NCBI RefSeq assembly: GCF_027596085.1
Contig: NC_072467.1
Location: 372,005 to 436,004 of the forward strand
DNA from: Anoplopoma fimbria
Taxonomy: Eukaryota; Chordata; Actinopteri; Perciformes; Anoplopomatidae
Reading direction: 5' to 3'
Length of the DNA stretch: 64,000 bases
Position numbers and translations under genes: made by a program. Positions 29,301 through 38,788 of this stretch are shown piece after piece. The notes under the pieces were generated by a model. That model searched no databases. It saw only the letters and a list, made by a program, of their open reading frames with translations, and was not told the DNA's origin. Every line of letters starts with the position of its first letter. Position 1 is the first letter of the stretch.

Positions 29301-32300
29301 ATCCATATTTATATGTCGCAGCAGAATCTTTGGTCGTAGCCTGAGAAGCGAAGCAGCAGGAATGACTGACTCGAGTGTGAATGTACATGTGTTTCATGTG
29401 GATGATGAGTTATGTAAGCAGCGCCATGCTTCACTGCTGTGGTTTTGACTATGTATGATCCTGGGAAGTGTGCTGTGGCCTCTGAAGAATGATAGATCTA
29501 GTGGGCGACTATGAAATTGAGCATAGGCTTTGAAAATACATCACTTCATGGTCTCAGGCAGGCGTGTTTGTTTGAGTGTGACATGTTTGCAGAGGGGTGG
29601 GAAAAAAGAAAAGAAAAGAGGGCTGGGTTGGGCTTTCTTTCTCGCGTCTCTCTCCAGCCTAGAAGTGGAGTGTCTTTCCCCCCCTCCCCCTCTCTTCGAG
29701 CTGCTGGCCCTCGGTCAGGTAACAAAACAGGATAGTATCACAGGACGGTGAAACCCAAAAGTGGCCCCGCCTGCCTCCAAATGTCTGTCCATGTGTGTGT
29801 CTGCGAGGTTCTCACCCGTACCTGTCATATATCCTAAACCTTATCTTCTTTGTTCTCTGTGTGTTTGCCTGTTTGCTGCACCCCCCTAAAAACACACCCT
29901 TCCCCTGCGTCCACTCCCCAACAACCTCTTGTCACGCACACACCCCAAACCCCCAAATGTATGGTCTGTGTTTCTAGAGCCGTTGCTATGCCAACAGCCC
30001 AATTTCAGTGCCTTAGCTGTGGGAGAATCTGATCTGAACTCGAGTCCACTCTGCCTCCCACTGGATACCGTAGACTACTGCAGGTTCTGAAGCATCAATT
30101 TCGATATCAACCCCCAAGGGGTGGGACAGAAAAAGCATTGGCACCAAAATGTAGCAGTTGTAGTATTGCCATCTGCCACAATTAATATTGCTTTTTTAGA
30201 AATTAAATAAACTGAAACCAATCCTCATATTCAATTCATGGCACAACGTTTGATCTGGAGGAAGTGTCTTATTTTCTGCAGCTCCAGCCGCTTTGTTTAA
30301 ACAGCCTGGAGGCAGCGCTGGAGCGGAGGTCCACCTCAGGTGTTGTAGAGCAGGGCTGGTGGAAAGGCCATTCCCCTGGCTGCACTAACTCTTACCTGAG
30401 TGAATGCACTGAACCCCTGAATGAAGCATGAAGGAGAATGAATAATTGAAGACGTTCACTCCCCCATCGATAGTTGGGAGGTGGAGGAGGAGGGAGGTGC
30501 CTTGCTTTACTTCAAACCCCGAAGTCTCTCTCCATCCTTTAGAGCTCTTTTGAGCTGCTCCTCAGATCTTGGTTTAGCGTTCGACCCAGCCCTTTTCCTG
30601 CCTCGCAAACTCATTGCCTGCAGTTTAGAGCCTTTGCAAAGATAAACAGCCCCCTGAAAATGCAATTACCTCCCTTGGCAACTAATACAACTAACACGAA
30701 TTGATGAATATTCCCTTCCCTTTCTCGAAGTGGTTAAGATCCCTCCTTCCCCCCCGTCTCGCTCTAGTTCTTTTGCTGGTTGAAGTGATTGTCTGTTTGC
30801 TCGTCTTGTTTGCTTGCTTTTCTGTCTGTCTATTTGTCAGTATATTTTCCCCCGGTTCTGTCCTTGTCTTCAGCAAAAATGTACACATTATTACATTCAA
30901 CATCAATTCTCATCCAAATTTTACAGTCGAGAACGCCCAACAAAAAAAAGTACATTCTCTCAGTGAAAAGCTCGACAGAGATTGCTGGCCAGACAGACAG
31001 ACCTTCTGTGGGCTCCTTGTTTCCTGCCCTACAATGCATTGCCTTCACTCTCTGAGTGACAACTACTTGCATATATTATATATGCACATGTAGCCAATGC
31101 CAGTTTGTGCTTTGGCCCTTGTGTTCCCGGTCCACACTTTTAGAGTGTTGCTTAAAGGTTGAAAATCAGGTTAGATGTAAAGTTAACTTCCATCATTTGT
31201 AGTTATTACGTCATTTCTACCAACGGCCTCTTTTGTGACACTCTAAATGTGCATTTCCTATGTTCTTACTACTTGTCCCTTTTTGTGTTTTCAATGATAT
31301 TATATTTTTTGTATAGTATATCTAAGCCTTATTTCTCTTTCATACTATATCTCATCTATCGTTTATTTTGAGCTCTCCATGTAGGACGATGGTTCTTGCT
31401 CTCCTTCACTGGTGATCAATTGTATTTATTGTCTTTTTCTTTTCTTCTCTGTGCTCTTTTTCTCCCTTTAGCATGTCCGTCCCTTTGTCTCCTGTTACAG
31501 ATATTGTGTGTGCATAGCTCTTTATTTTTGTCTCTTATTCTTTGATATTTATCAGACTGACCAAACTAAGCCTCTCTTGTGTTTCCAGGCTTACCTTCCT
31601 TCATTCCCTATCTTTTCTTGCAGCTCTGTTTTTCTCTCTAATGTGCTGGTGTTTGTAACAATCTCACACTCTCTCTTTGGTTTTGTTTTTTTCGTAACCT
31701 CACTGTTCATGCTATTAATACTTTCTATCTCTTCTAATACAGAGAAACAATTTTCAGCTTGCTTTTCTCTTTCTTACTTTCCTTCTTGAACCTTTGATCT
31801 TATCTACAGTCTTTATGATTTCTGTTGTGTGTCTGCAACTTCCGCATCCTCTCTGAGTCTGCTCATTTCTTTTCTCTGTGTGTCTGTTCTTGTTTGTTTA
31901 TTGCCCAACAGTGTTTCAGTGTCCAGCCTCTCCATGTGCCTTGACCAGTCATGTATGGGGTGCTGTGTGTCCAATGTGTCACATTACATTGGCCAGGACT
32001 TTCACATTTTGCTTTCTCTTCTATTATCTTTTTTTTTTTCATTATTTCTTTAATATCATAATATTAATTCTCTTTTCATTTTTCTTCTTTTGCTAATTTT
32101 CTTTACACTTTGTGATTCTTCTTTTTTTTATGATGTATGAACATAGAGGTTTCTTCTCCCAGAATGTTTGTCCCACTTTAATGTTATGTTTTCAACAATC
32201 CTCCTGTGAGGGAACTAAACTTGACATTTATTAACATTTGTACCTAAGTACCAGCTGTGCCATGGGAGATCTCTGTTCGCTCTCTTGTGCTTTTATTTAT

Positions 32301-35300
32301 ATTTTCTGTTGATGATGCATATCCTTAATTACTGAGAGATTTTAACACATGCACTAACACACACTTTACAAAACTGTTCCACATCTGTCCTGTTAATCGT
32401 CTGGTCCTCTACATGTTGCTATACATGTCTGTCTATTGTATTGATAGTGACGTTGTGTTGCTATACATGTCATTATACATGTGTGTCCCGTTAATGTCTG
32501 TAGAGTAAATAAGGTTGATCATGAACTCTTTGGGGATTTGGAGAAAATGGATTGGTTTCTATCAATTTTAAATTTAGTGGTTCTGTTTTGTTTTCTGTCA
32601 GAAAATGTGTTTGTTTACTTGGTGGAGGTAACTTTCTTGTTAGAGATATGGATGTTTGCCACACTGGACATATGTATAGTCATCTCCGATTCCAAGTTTC
32701 ATCAAATACAACTCACCGCATCAAATGCCCTCAGTTCTAGCGCCCGCCTTTAATCTGTGGAATCTTTGGCAGATTTTATTTGGCTTCGCTCATGATAGCT
32801 AGAGAAAGCACAATCTACCTTTTGAAGTGACATCTATCCAAAGCAAACTTGGACTCAATTGGTCGTTTCAGATAGCCGGTTTTCAAAAGCGCCATCCAAG
32901 TGGAGGTTGGACTCCCTGTGTGCTCAGACATTCTCTCTTTCTGGAGATGAGTTAGCTTCTCAGCACATGTCCTCGCCGTTTTCCCTCCGGGTCAACCTGT
33001 GTTTCTGCTTACAGGGGCAATAAGCCAGCCAACAGTCCCAAGGGCCAACCCCCTGATGCTGACGGCCACTCCTCCGTTACAGACCTGGCCAACTCCCTCA
33101 CTGGAGACATGGTGATGGTAAGAACTGCTATCCCACCACAAACATCCACCCCACCTATGCTGAGGAGTAGGTTATTCTATATTATTTGAGTGCCAATACA
33201 TCCCATTAAAAGCCAATAACTCAACATTATGATTAGCTGTCCTACCCTGTCTGTGAGATCAAGCATATTGTTTCCTACTGAACCGATTGAGCCAAAAAGT
33301 TATTTCCTAAAACCGCTACAAATCTTAGCAAGTGTGAGTCAAATTGGAGTAAATCACAAATATGTTTTGTACTTTCTTTGTCCCTTAATGAATATGCAAT
33401 GTTAAATGTGCCCATGTTTATTCTATTGGGAACATGTCATCAACTGCGACGATGTGGCTCGTTGATGTGTTTTTAATATTTTAGGTGCAAATGGAGCTCT
33501 GAGGCACAGAGGAAAACACTAGATGAGGCTTAAGCTACATTGACAAGCATAGGATCAATTCATTATTAGTTTTTGGTTTTTCATGGAATTTGTTTGACAG
33601 TACGAAAAATATAGAAAATAGCTAGATTTATTTATGTAGCGAATGCAGGGGGACTCACAATAGACAGATTAAAAATGAATTAAAGCAAAGAGGGCCAATA
33701 TATTCAGATTTTTAGTCCTAAGTATGTTTCATAGTGTTGAATAGAAGTGGACTAGCCTGCCAACCCCATCCAACATCTTTGGTGATGCATCAATAAGCAA
33801 ACTGTGAGCCAGACCATATCTGCCAAAACCAGTGCCCGGCATCATTAATGCTCTTGTGGCTGAATGGAAACAAATCTCTCAAAACAGCTTCAAAAATCAT
33901 TTGGAAATCTATAAACCAGAAGAGTGTAAGAATCATATTGATGCCTATGATTTTGGAATGAAATGGTCAATGATCACATATGCATGTGATATGTGGCTTT
34001 ACTACATAAGACAACTCTTAGTGAGCAGGTAGGACTAGTGTTGAAGGGTCATCCTCCATGCGAGAGGTTGATTTAAGGCTGCATGCAGTAAAAAGAGTGC
34101 AATAATATGAGAAAAAAACCCACAGACAGTTCCTACAGCGGCAATCAAGCGAGACAAGCCATCCAAGGTGACTCACACTGTTTCATAAATTAGTCTTGGA
34201 ATATTTCACACTTGCTCTGCCTGTCAGTTCTAAAACCCATATTGACAAAAGCTGAGCAGGTGAGTCTTTTCAACTCTGAAATTTAAGCACTAACCGCACT
34301 GGAATCAACAATTTCAGTTCAAACTCAGAGAAAGAGTTTGCCAGCAAACCAGACGACCCAGCTGGTCTTTTTCAAAGTATTTGTGGAGACACTTGCACAA
34401 AGTGGTCTTTATGAACTCCCTCAAAGTCCTCAAACGCAGAGAGAGAGAAAACAGTCGAGGACGGCGACAGAAGGTGGAGCCACGGGGAGAAAAGAAATGA
34501 AACATGGCTTCAAGTGCTGAATGCTAACCTTGAGCTGTGTGCTTTAGTTTTCGCCGTGCCCTTGATGCAATGCTCTCTCTCTCTCTCTTATCCTCTTTCT
34601 GTTTGTCTCTCCCTTTCTCTCTCTGACTCTGTCCGCTGCCTTCTATCAGATAGTTGCCTTTTAGTGCACAGCAGTGATAAAGCAGTCAGAGTGGCTGTGA
34701 GGGAGAATGGGTGGTCTAAAGCTCCTCTATCTTCAATCTGAGCACCTCCTGCCTCTTAAGAACATTAGAAAGGAAATTAAACTCTCTCAGTCTTCTTAAT
34801 GTCAGACCTTTGAGCAGCTGCTTGAGTACGCTGTGATAGAAATGCAGCTCTAAAATCTCCTCCCCTCACAGCTTCTTTCTGTCACGGTCTGTGTGCACGT
34901 GCACGTGCCCGTGTCAGAGAAAGACTGTGCCCTTGGACTGAACTGTTTGTGTGAGTGGCTGCTGCTGCTGCTGTTGCTGCATGTGTTTATATTTATTTGA
35001 CTGCATTTGTGGCCCCCCGGCAGCTGTCCCCAGGTTCGGAGGATGATGACGGTGAAGGGCCTATCAGTGAGAAGCTGGGCCGGATCCAGTTCAGCATAGG
35101 CTACAGCTTCCAGAACACGACCCTCACCGTCAAACTTCTCAGGGGCCAGGAGCTCCCGGCCAAGGACTTCTCTGGCACCTCCGATCCCTTCGTCAAAATC
35201 TACCTGCTGCCTGACAAAAAGCACAAGCTGGAGACCAAGGTCAAGAGGAAGAACCTCAACCCCCACTGGAACGAAACCTTCCTGTTTGAGGGTCTGTGTT

Positions 35301-38300
35301 GTTTCCACTCGGCTACGTATCAAAGAACCGTTGCAGTTGTTAATGTTTTATTACATATACATATGTTTCATTTCCATCCATTAAAGACCCTGAAAACTTA
35401 TCCCTACAACATTTACATTTCATAACTAAATAAGCCAGTGATTATGTATTAACAATTGGACGCTGAGAACTCATGTGAAATATCCAAAATGTTCATACTT
35501 TGGCATATCATTTTGTGTTAATATAAGACCACATTGCTAATTATGGTGTTGGTTATGGTGAATTGTTGCCATTATTAGGACTTGGCCTAGCTGTAAATAC
35601 TTTTTAAAGTAATAGTTAGACATTTTGGAAAAAACACGTATTCACTTTTTTTGCTGAGAGTTAGATGAGATTATGGATACCGTTATCTGTTTGCAAAATA
35701 TGATGCTACAGCCAGGAGCTGCTTCGCTTAGCAACAGCTAAAGCTCAACAATTTACATGTCTCTTGTTTGTTTAAGCTGTACAAAAATCAAAGTGTAAAT
35801 AAGAAAGGCCAGGCTAGCTGGTTCCCCCTTTCTAACAGTCTTAATGTTAAGCTAAGCTATACTGTAGAGTTATATTTAACGTCGACTGAAGTGTTGCTAA
35901 AATCACATTGTTTCATTAAGTGTTAATGGCAATGACAAAGACTGGTATCTTAACCCAGAAAGAGCTTTGTGGGAGCTGTGTGAAAATTCACAAACAAGGT
36001 GCGAAATTAGAAAATAATTGTTGCATTTATAAAACCTCCAACTCTGCAAACTGCAGATGTTAATTGGCAGCCACACAGAGTGCAGCAGGAGTGTCTCACC
36101 TCTGTCTGATCTCAAGTTGTTTTATTATGACCAACGTGTTCGGATGGTAAAATAGCCAAAATAATTTGTAAAAGGTTCAAAATTACAAAATAGCCAGTGC
36201 TCTTGAAACATGCATAGAGTTTAATGATCCTACTTCGTCATTTGAGAGAGAGCTGGCTGTTCCTGCAGTTCTTGAAATGCATATTGGCCTTTGCCTAATT
36301 CCTCTCTGTACTGTCAAGAATATGTTTTTCATTCTCTGTAACTATGTCTCTGTTTTAGGCTTCCCATACGAGAAGGTGAGAGAGCGAACTCTGTACCTTC
36401 AGGTGTTGGACTACGACCGCTTCAGCAGGAATGACCCCATTGGCGAGGTGTCAATCCCCCTTAACAAGGTGGAGCTGGGCCAGATAAAGACCTTCTGGAA
36501 GGAGCTCAAGCCCTGCAGTGATGGCAGCGTAAGAGAGGGGAGGGGTGGCCATCAGGCCGAACGATGACAAATCCACTGTTTTCATTTAGATGTTACAGGT
36601 TTATTTAAATACGACGGCATTATTTTAAGTGCTCTTAGCATCTGAGCTTGATTGACGTAATTTCAGGGTGAGCAACGGGCTCAGCTTTGCCAGCCTGGCT
36701 ACTGGACCATCTGTGTTTGGCACAAGGGGTTAGAGCAGTGATGTAAGATTACACAACGAGCTAGTGAGTAATCTGGAGTTTGATTTTCCCTGATGAAATC
36801 TGATATTAGACCAGATGATTCATACGCCATCGTGTGTGTGTTCCTCAGGGGAGACGAGGAGACCTGCTGCTGTCTCTCTGCTATAATCCCACAGCCAACA
36901 CCATCACTGTGAACATCATCAAAGCGCGCAATCTCAAAGCCATGGATATCGGGGGAACATCAGGTATGTTTGTTTAGCCTTTTTTTTCTTTCTAACCCTT
37001 GTTCACCTGTTTGAAGCCCTTCTCCTGACATTGTAAGCTCCATCTCAGTGTTCAAACATTTGCTGACTCGTCCAGCAGAAGACCGCAGCCGTCCAGCACC
37101 TAAACTGGGTCGCACCGTAGATATCTGCGGCAGCATGATGACATTACATCAAGCGCCTCTCTCTTTCCCTCTCTCTTTCCTGCTCCCTCTCTTTCTGTAT
37201 CTATGAGGATCTCTAGCCTTCCAGCCAAATCTTTGTCAGCTCAGTCTGCTGCTGCTAGCCTTTACAGCATCAAGTATCAATGTGAATTGCTTTCAGTGGC
37301 ATATATTTGTAAAATGAGTGTTTCCTGCAGTTGTAGCAGCGATGTATGCTGGTGTTACAGAATAGGACAATGCACCAGAATTGGTAGTACAAATCCAAGG
37401 CCCTATTTCCATAAATACTTCCTCATTTGTATGTTTCCCAGCTCAGGGGATAAGTTGACCTTGAGCTCAAACTAGGTATCTGCTTCCCTGCTGCCTTCCT
37501 GACTTTAACAATTAAGAGGGTAATTGCAAACCTGACTCGAGAATTCACCTTCTGTGAGCATCTTCATCCGCTTTCATGTAAACTGCTGTTTTCTGCCGGC
37601 CACATTGCAGATCCATATGTGAAGGTGTGGCTGATGCACAAGGACAAGCGTGTAGAGAAGAAGAAGACGGTGACGATGAAGCGCTGTCTGAACCCCATCT
37701 TCAATGAGTCCTTCCCCTTCGACGTGCCCGCCCATGTGCTGAGGGAGACCACTATCATCATCACCGTCATGGACAAGGACAGACTCAGCCGCAACGACGT
37801 TATCGGCAAGGTAACCCTTTGTTGTACTCTTTGTGTTGTGGCCTTTGATTACAACATATATGCCATAAAAGTGAAGCCAAAGGTCTCATGTCTGAAAATG
37901 AAAGATTGGTCGGCACTGGGGTTGGTCAACTTGCGATGGCGGCTCTCCATGTGGCCATGGCATCCACAGTGAAGAAAAACGATAGAATAATGAATTACTT
38001 AATTAAACACATACATACTTCACCAGTGCTGAAATAACGGTCCAGGAACAACATTAGCTTAGTTAGTCAGTCAATACACAATATTTATTAATTAGATAAC
38101 TTACCCTGTTCATTTTTTCATAGTGCTAACCATTTCCTCTATTTTAACGCAATAGTTTGACATTTTAGGAAATGCGTCTATTAGCAGTTAGATGACAGGA
38201 TTGATACCATTCTCGTGTCTGGCAATACAACATAAGGCTACAGCCAGCAGATGGTTGGCTTAGCTTAGCATAACGCCTGAAAGCAGGAGGAAACAGCTAG

Positions 38301-38788
38301 CCTGGCTCTGGTCTGGCTCTAGCAGTTGCCAGGCAACCAGCGGAGACTCCAGGGAGTTACAGCATAGCAGAAATAGGCTTCATTGATTTAGGCCCTCAAC
38401 GGCAAAATGTGTTCTTAAAATCCATAAGTGATGCAGCCTGTGAGAGAACTGAGACCACTTTTCCTCCTTGATGTCATTACCTCACAACTCAGCACTGCTC
38501 TCCGGCAGTGTCTCTGCTCCACTCGTGACCAGATGCCAAATATCGCCCAAACATCGTGGCTCTTTCAGAAAAGATGCTGTCATGTCTGAAGGCGACCGTT
38601 AACATAAATGAGCCAGCAATGTTATGTTCTCTATATCTGAAAAGGGGCTACAGTATCACCCCTTCTTTTTCCCCCTCTCTCAGATCTACCTATCGTGGAA
38701 GAGTGGACCAGGGGAGGTAAAGCACTGGAAAGACATGCTCGCTCGGCCGCGTACTAACGTGGCCCAGTGGCACGCTCTCAAGGCCTGA
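2257..38788 (+). CDS. syt7: synaptotagmin-7 gene, 5'-partial (12 coding exons)
   Basis: Synaptotagmin-7 is a membrane-anchored, high-affinity Ca2+ sensor for exocytosis (lysosome and dense-core granule fusion, asynchronous release, facilitation). Exons: 2257-2360, 11757-11836, 13235-13369, 16712-16855 (start uncertain), 19122-19529, 23761-23892, 33015-33117, 35024-35291, 36359-36528, 36849-36963, 37611-37810, 38684-38788. Phases agree at every junction; together they encode about 653 residues plus exon 1, which lies upstream of the window. Without the four optional linker exons the visible part is about 380 residues, close to the roughly 403-residue short mammalian isoform. C2A and C2B are nearly identical to mammalian SYT7 ([33 protein letters not shown]), and both keep the acidic Ca2+-binding loops ([20 protein letters not shown]). 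Whether this is the a or b teleost paralogue cannot be told here. Confidence 0.97.
2566..2780. repeat. dispersed fish repeat fragment
   Basis: Begins with AACTTTATTTATATAGCTCC and contains AAAGTGCTTGGACAGACAAAG, a pattern common in many dispersed fish repeats. It then runs into A-rich sequence with AATAAA tandems. The family cannot be named here. Confidence 0.5.
3760..4065. repeat. hAT-MITE-like repeat fragment, copy 1
   Basis: Contains GTACATGACTCAAGTACTGT, GAGATACTTTACTTAAGTAT and ATACTTCTAATCCACTACAT, hallmarks of an abundant teleost non-autonomous element. Related copies lie at 62216-62320 and 63330-63890. Confidence 0.65.
7886..8505 (-). pseudogene. decayed Tc1/mariner transposase fragment
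   Basis: Antisense remnant of a Tc1-like element. Recognisable blocks are GAGTATTCAGCCCCTTAATT, TCAGTACTTTGTAGAGGC, TGGATTTGGGGAGTTTATCC, CAGATTGGATGGGAAGCGTC and GAGCAGGTTTTCTTCAAGTA. These match, with decay, the usual sequence of fish Tc1 transposons read from their 3' end. Most of the middle of the transposase is deleted and frames are broken. It lies in the long syt7 intron. Confidence 0.72.
8557..8630. repeat. imperfect hairpin, about 24-bp stem
   Basis: Arm 8557-8580 pairs with 8605-8630 with two mismatches and a 2-nt bulge, around a loop of about 24 nt. It lies about 50 bp beyond the Tc1 fragment. Confidence 0.7.
11757..11836 (+). CDS. syt7: syt7 exon: juxtamembrane linker
   Basis: The exon lies between AG at 11755-11756 and GTAAGT at 11837, and runs from phase 0 to phase 2. 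Its product begins [20 protein letters not shown] and continues GEKKAIK, matching mammalian [20 protein letters not shown] and EKKAIK. It is a basic cytosolic segment just after the membrane and the constitutive donor for all downstream optional exons. Confidence 0.95.
11837..13234 (+). other. syt7 intron, 1.4 kb
   Basis: Pyrimidine-rich from about 12400 on, with nothing else recognised. Confidence 0.75.
13235..13369 (+). CDS. syt7: syt7 optional linker exon 1 ([11 protein letters not shown])
   Basis: This 135-nt exon, phase 2 to phase 2, has CAG at 13232-13234 and GTGAGT at 13370. It reads [20 protein letters not shown] and then [20 protein letters not shown] and PRLTLK. A nearly identical block occurs in the long mammalian SYT7 isoforms, so this is a deeply conserved alternative exon. 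It can be skipped without changing frame. Confidence 0.92.
14241..14262. repeat. (GTT)7 microsatellite
   Basis: Short trinucleotide run in a syt7 intron. Confidence 0.85.
15117..15485. mobile_element. MITE with GCCTCATTTATC terminal inverted repeats
   Basis: The left end reads GCGCCTCATTTATCAAA and the right end, reversed, GGGCCTCATTTATCCAG. They share a 12-bp identical core, about 370 bp apart. The GGGCCTCATTTAT end resembles non-autonomous DNA transposons of fish. There is no open reading frame inside. The element is seen; the superfamily is inferred. Confidence 0.6.
16712..16855 (+). CDS. syt7: syt7 optional linker exon 2 (GRWQTVQ), start uncertain
   Basis: The donor is GTGAGT at 16856, with phase 2 exit. 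The C-terminal part contains [20 protein letters not shown], matching GRWRTVQSH of long mammalian isoforms. Three acceptors are possible. AG at 16710-16711 or 16731-16732 keeps frame; the strongest-looking site, the TTAG at 16686-16689 after a C/T tract, starts the exon at 16690 but runs into TGA at 16760-16762. The 16690 reading begins [15 protein letters not shown], which resembles the human NGTLLSGTKVAAAAG. The true exon may therefore be 16690-16855 with a 1-nt indel in the G6 run at 16742-16747. Confidence 0.75.
16856..19121 (+). other. syt7 intron, 2.3 kb, with long open frame at its 3' end
   Basis: Contains a short (GCA)6 run near 16963. From 18343 a frame without stops runs on into the next exon. 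The part from about 18640 on is C/T-rich. Confidence 0.7.
19122..19529 (+). CDS. syt7: syt7 optional linker exon 3, glycine/arginine-rich
   Basis: This 408-nt exon, phase 2 to phase 2, has CAG at 19119-19121 after a pyrimidine tract and GTGAGT at 19530. It matches the long mammalian linker in order: [20 protein letters not shown], then [10 protein letters not shown], then [20 protein letters not shown], then GLDVKSF. Between the last two conserved blocks is a stretch of about 55 residues, very rich in glycine with scattered arginine and serine. As I remember the human segment there, it is shorter and less glycine-rich. The segment should be disordered cytosolic linker. Confidence 0.88.
19530..23760 (+). 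other. syt7 intron, 4.2 kb
   Basis: Holds the degenerate minisatellite at 22135-22570 and a short TG run near 23240-23266. Confidence 0.75.
22135..22570. repeat. degenerate minisatellite, unit about 33 bp
   Basis: Diverged tandem copies of a unit like GCTAAAAGTAATGGATAAA followed by N-GTTGAAATAGTTT, seen about ten times. It is A-rich on the + strand and lies in a syt7 intron. Confidence 0.75.
23761..23892 (+). CDS. syt7: syt7 optional linker exon 4 ([12 protein letters not shown])
   Basis: This 132-nt exon, phase 2 to phase 2, has CAG at 23758-23760 and a donor GTACCA at 23893. It encodes [20 protein letters not shown] and then NIPDLQ, matching [26 protein letters not shown] of long mammalian isoforms. 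It ends in a proline-rich, less conserved tail ([13 protein letters not shown]). Confidence 0.9.
23893..33014 (+). other. syt7 intron, 9.1 kb
   Basis: Mostly unique-looking sequence, with a (CCAT)n repeat at 28495 and a T-rich pyrimidine block at about 31160-32130. No exon with support. Confidence 0.75.
28495..28518. repeat. (CCAT)n microsatellite
   Basis: About six ATCC/CCAT units in a syt7 intron. Confidence 0.85.
33015..33117 (+). CDS. syt7: syt7 exon: linker before C2A
   Basis: The exon lies between ACAG at 33011-33014 and GTAAGA at 33118, and runs from phase 2 to phase 0. It encodes [20 protein letters not shown] followed by [14 protein letters not shown], equivalent to mammalian VSDLVNSLTSEMLM. 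This is the common acceptor for the short form and for any combination of optional exons. Confidence 0.93.
33118..35023 (+). other. syt7 intron, 1.9 kb
   Basis: Holds the Tc1-like C-terminal remnant (33745-34030), a CT-rich stretch near 34573-34640 and a short (GCT)n run at 34959-34980. Confidence 0.75.
33745..34030 (+). pseudogene. Tc1-like transposase C-terminal remnant
   Basis: The open stretch contains [20 protein letters not shown], close to the [12 protein letters not shown]...FQHLVESLP block of fish Tc1-like transposases. It is preceded by GTGGACTAGCCTGCCAACCC, the decayed LDWPAxSPDLNPIxH region. The catalytic region and the N-terminus are missing. It lies in the syt7 intron before the C2A exon. 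Confidence 0.72.
35024..35291 (+). CDS. syt7: syt7 exon: C2A domain, first part
   Basis: CAG at 35021-35023 opens the exon, and it ends in phase 1 at a non-consensus donor (GTCTGT at 35292). It encodes LSPGSEDDD, then the C2A beta-sandwich with [20 protein letters not shown] and [20 protein letters not shown]. The first two Ca2+-ligand aspartates (KDFSGTSD) and the polybasic strand are present. Reading past the weak donor stays open for about 44 codons, to a stop near 35423. Confidence 0.97.
35292..36358 (+). other. syt7 intron, 1.1 kb
   Basis: Splits C2A. Contains dispersed repeat copy A. Confidence 0.8.
35605..35870 (+). repeat. dispersed fish repeat, copy A
   Basis: Starts near AATAGTTAGACATTTTGG and includes GAGAGTTAGATGAGA, ATGCTACAGCCAGGAGC and CAGGCTAGCTGGTTCCC. 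The same order of blocks recurs at 38148-38370. Confidence 0.7.
36359..36528 (+). CDS. syt7: syt7 exon: C2A domain, second part
   Basis: The exon has TTTTAG at 36353-36358 and GTAAGA at 36529, and runs from phase 1 to phase 0. It encodes [20 protein letters not shown] and [20 protein letters not shown], which complete C2A with three more Ca2+-ligand aspartates in loop 3 (D-Y-D and R-N-D). It ends [10 protein letters not shown], as in mammals. Confidence 0.97.
36529..36848 (+). other. syt7 intron, 320 bp
   Basis: Separates C2A from C2B. Nothing else recognised. Confidence 0.85.
36849..36963 (+). CDS. syt7: syt7 exon: C2B domain, first part
   Basis: The exon has CAG at 36846-36848 and GTATGT at 36964, and runs from phase 0 to phase 1. 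It encodes [20 protein letters not shown] and [18 protein letters not shown], the start of C2B with its first Ca2+-ligand aspartate. Confidence 0.97.
36964..37610 (+). other. syt7 intron, 647 bp
   Basis: Within C2B. CT-rich near 37157-37200; nothing else recognised. Confidence 0.85.
37611..37810 (+). CDS. syt7: syt7 exon: C2B domain, core
   Basis: The exon has CAG at 37608-37610 and GTAACC at 37811, and runs from phase 1 to phase 0. It encodes [20 protein letters not shown], the polybasic patch that binds PIP2 in the family, then [20 protein letters not shown] and the Ca2+ loop [14 protein letters not shown]. One change from the mammalian sequence is Cys for Asn just before LNP. Confidence 0.97.
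37811..38683 (+). other. syt7 last intron, 873 bp
   Basis: Contains dispersed repeat copy B. Confidence 0.85.
38148..38370 (+). repeat. dispersed fish repeat, copy B
   Basis: Starts CAATAGTTTGACATTTTAGG and includes GGCTACAGCCAGCAGATGG, TTGGCTTAGCTTAGCATAA and GGAAACAGCTAGCCTGGC. Same orientation as copy A, in the last syt7 intron. Confidence 0.75.
38684..38788 (+). CDS. syt7: syt7 last coding exon, C2B end and stop
   Basis: CAG at 38681-38683 opens the exon in phase 0. It encodes [20 protein letters not shown] followed by [14 protein letters not shown] and TGA at 38786-38788. The mammalian C-terminus is almost the same (ARPRQPVAQWHQLKA). Confidence 0.97.
   Translation: MYLSWKSGPGEVKHWKDMLARPRTNVAQWHALKA

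Noticed and set aside
29657..29718. Possible extra syt7 linker exon ([20 protein letters not shown]) between CAG and GTAACA
   Set aside because: It is 61-62 nt long, so it would break the phase-2 pattern, and I know of no counterpart in mammalian SYT7.
34955..35023. Coding extension upstream of the C2A exon (poly-Ala and hydrophobic stretch)
   Set aside because: It is intron read-through of a GCT repeat and the pyrimidine tract; CAG at 35021-35023 is the acceptor and LSPGSED is the known exon start.
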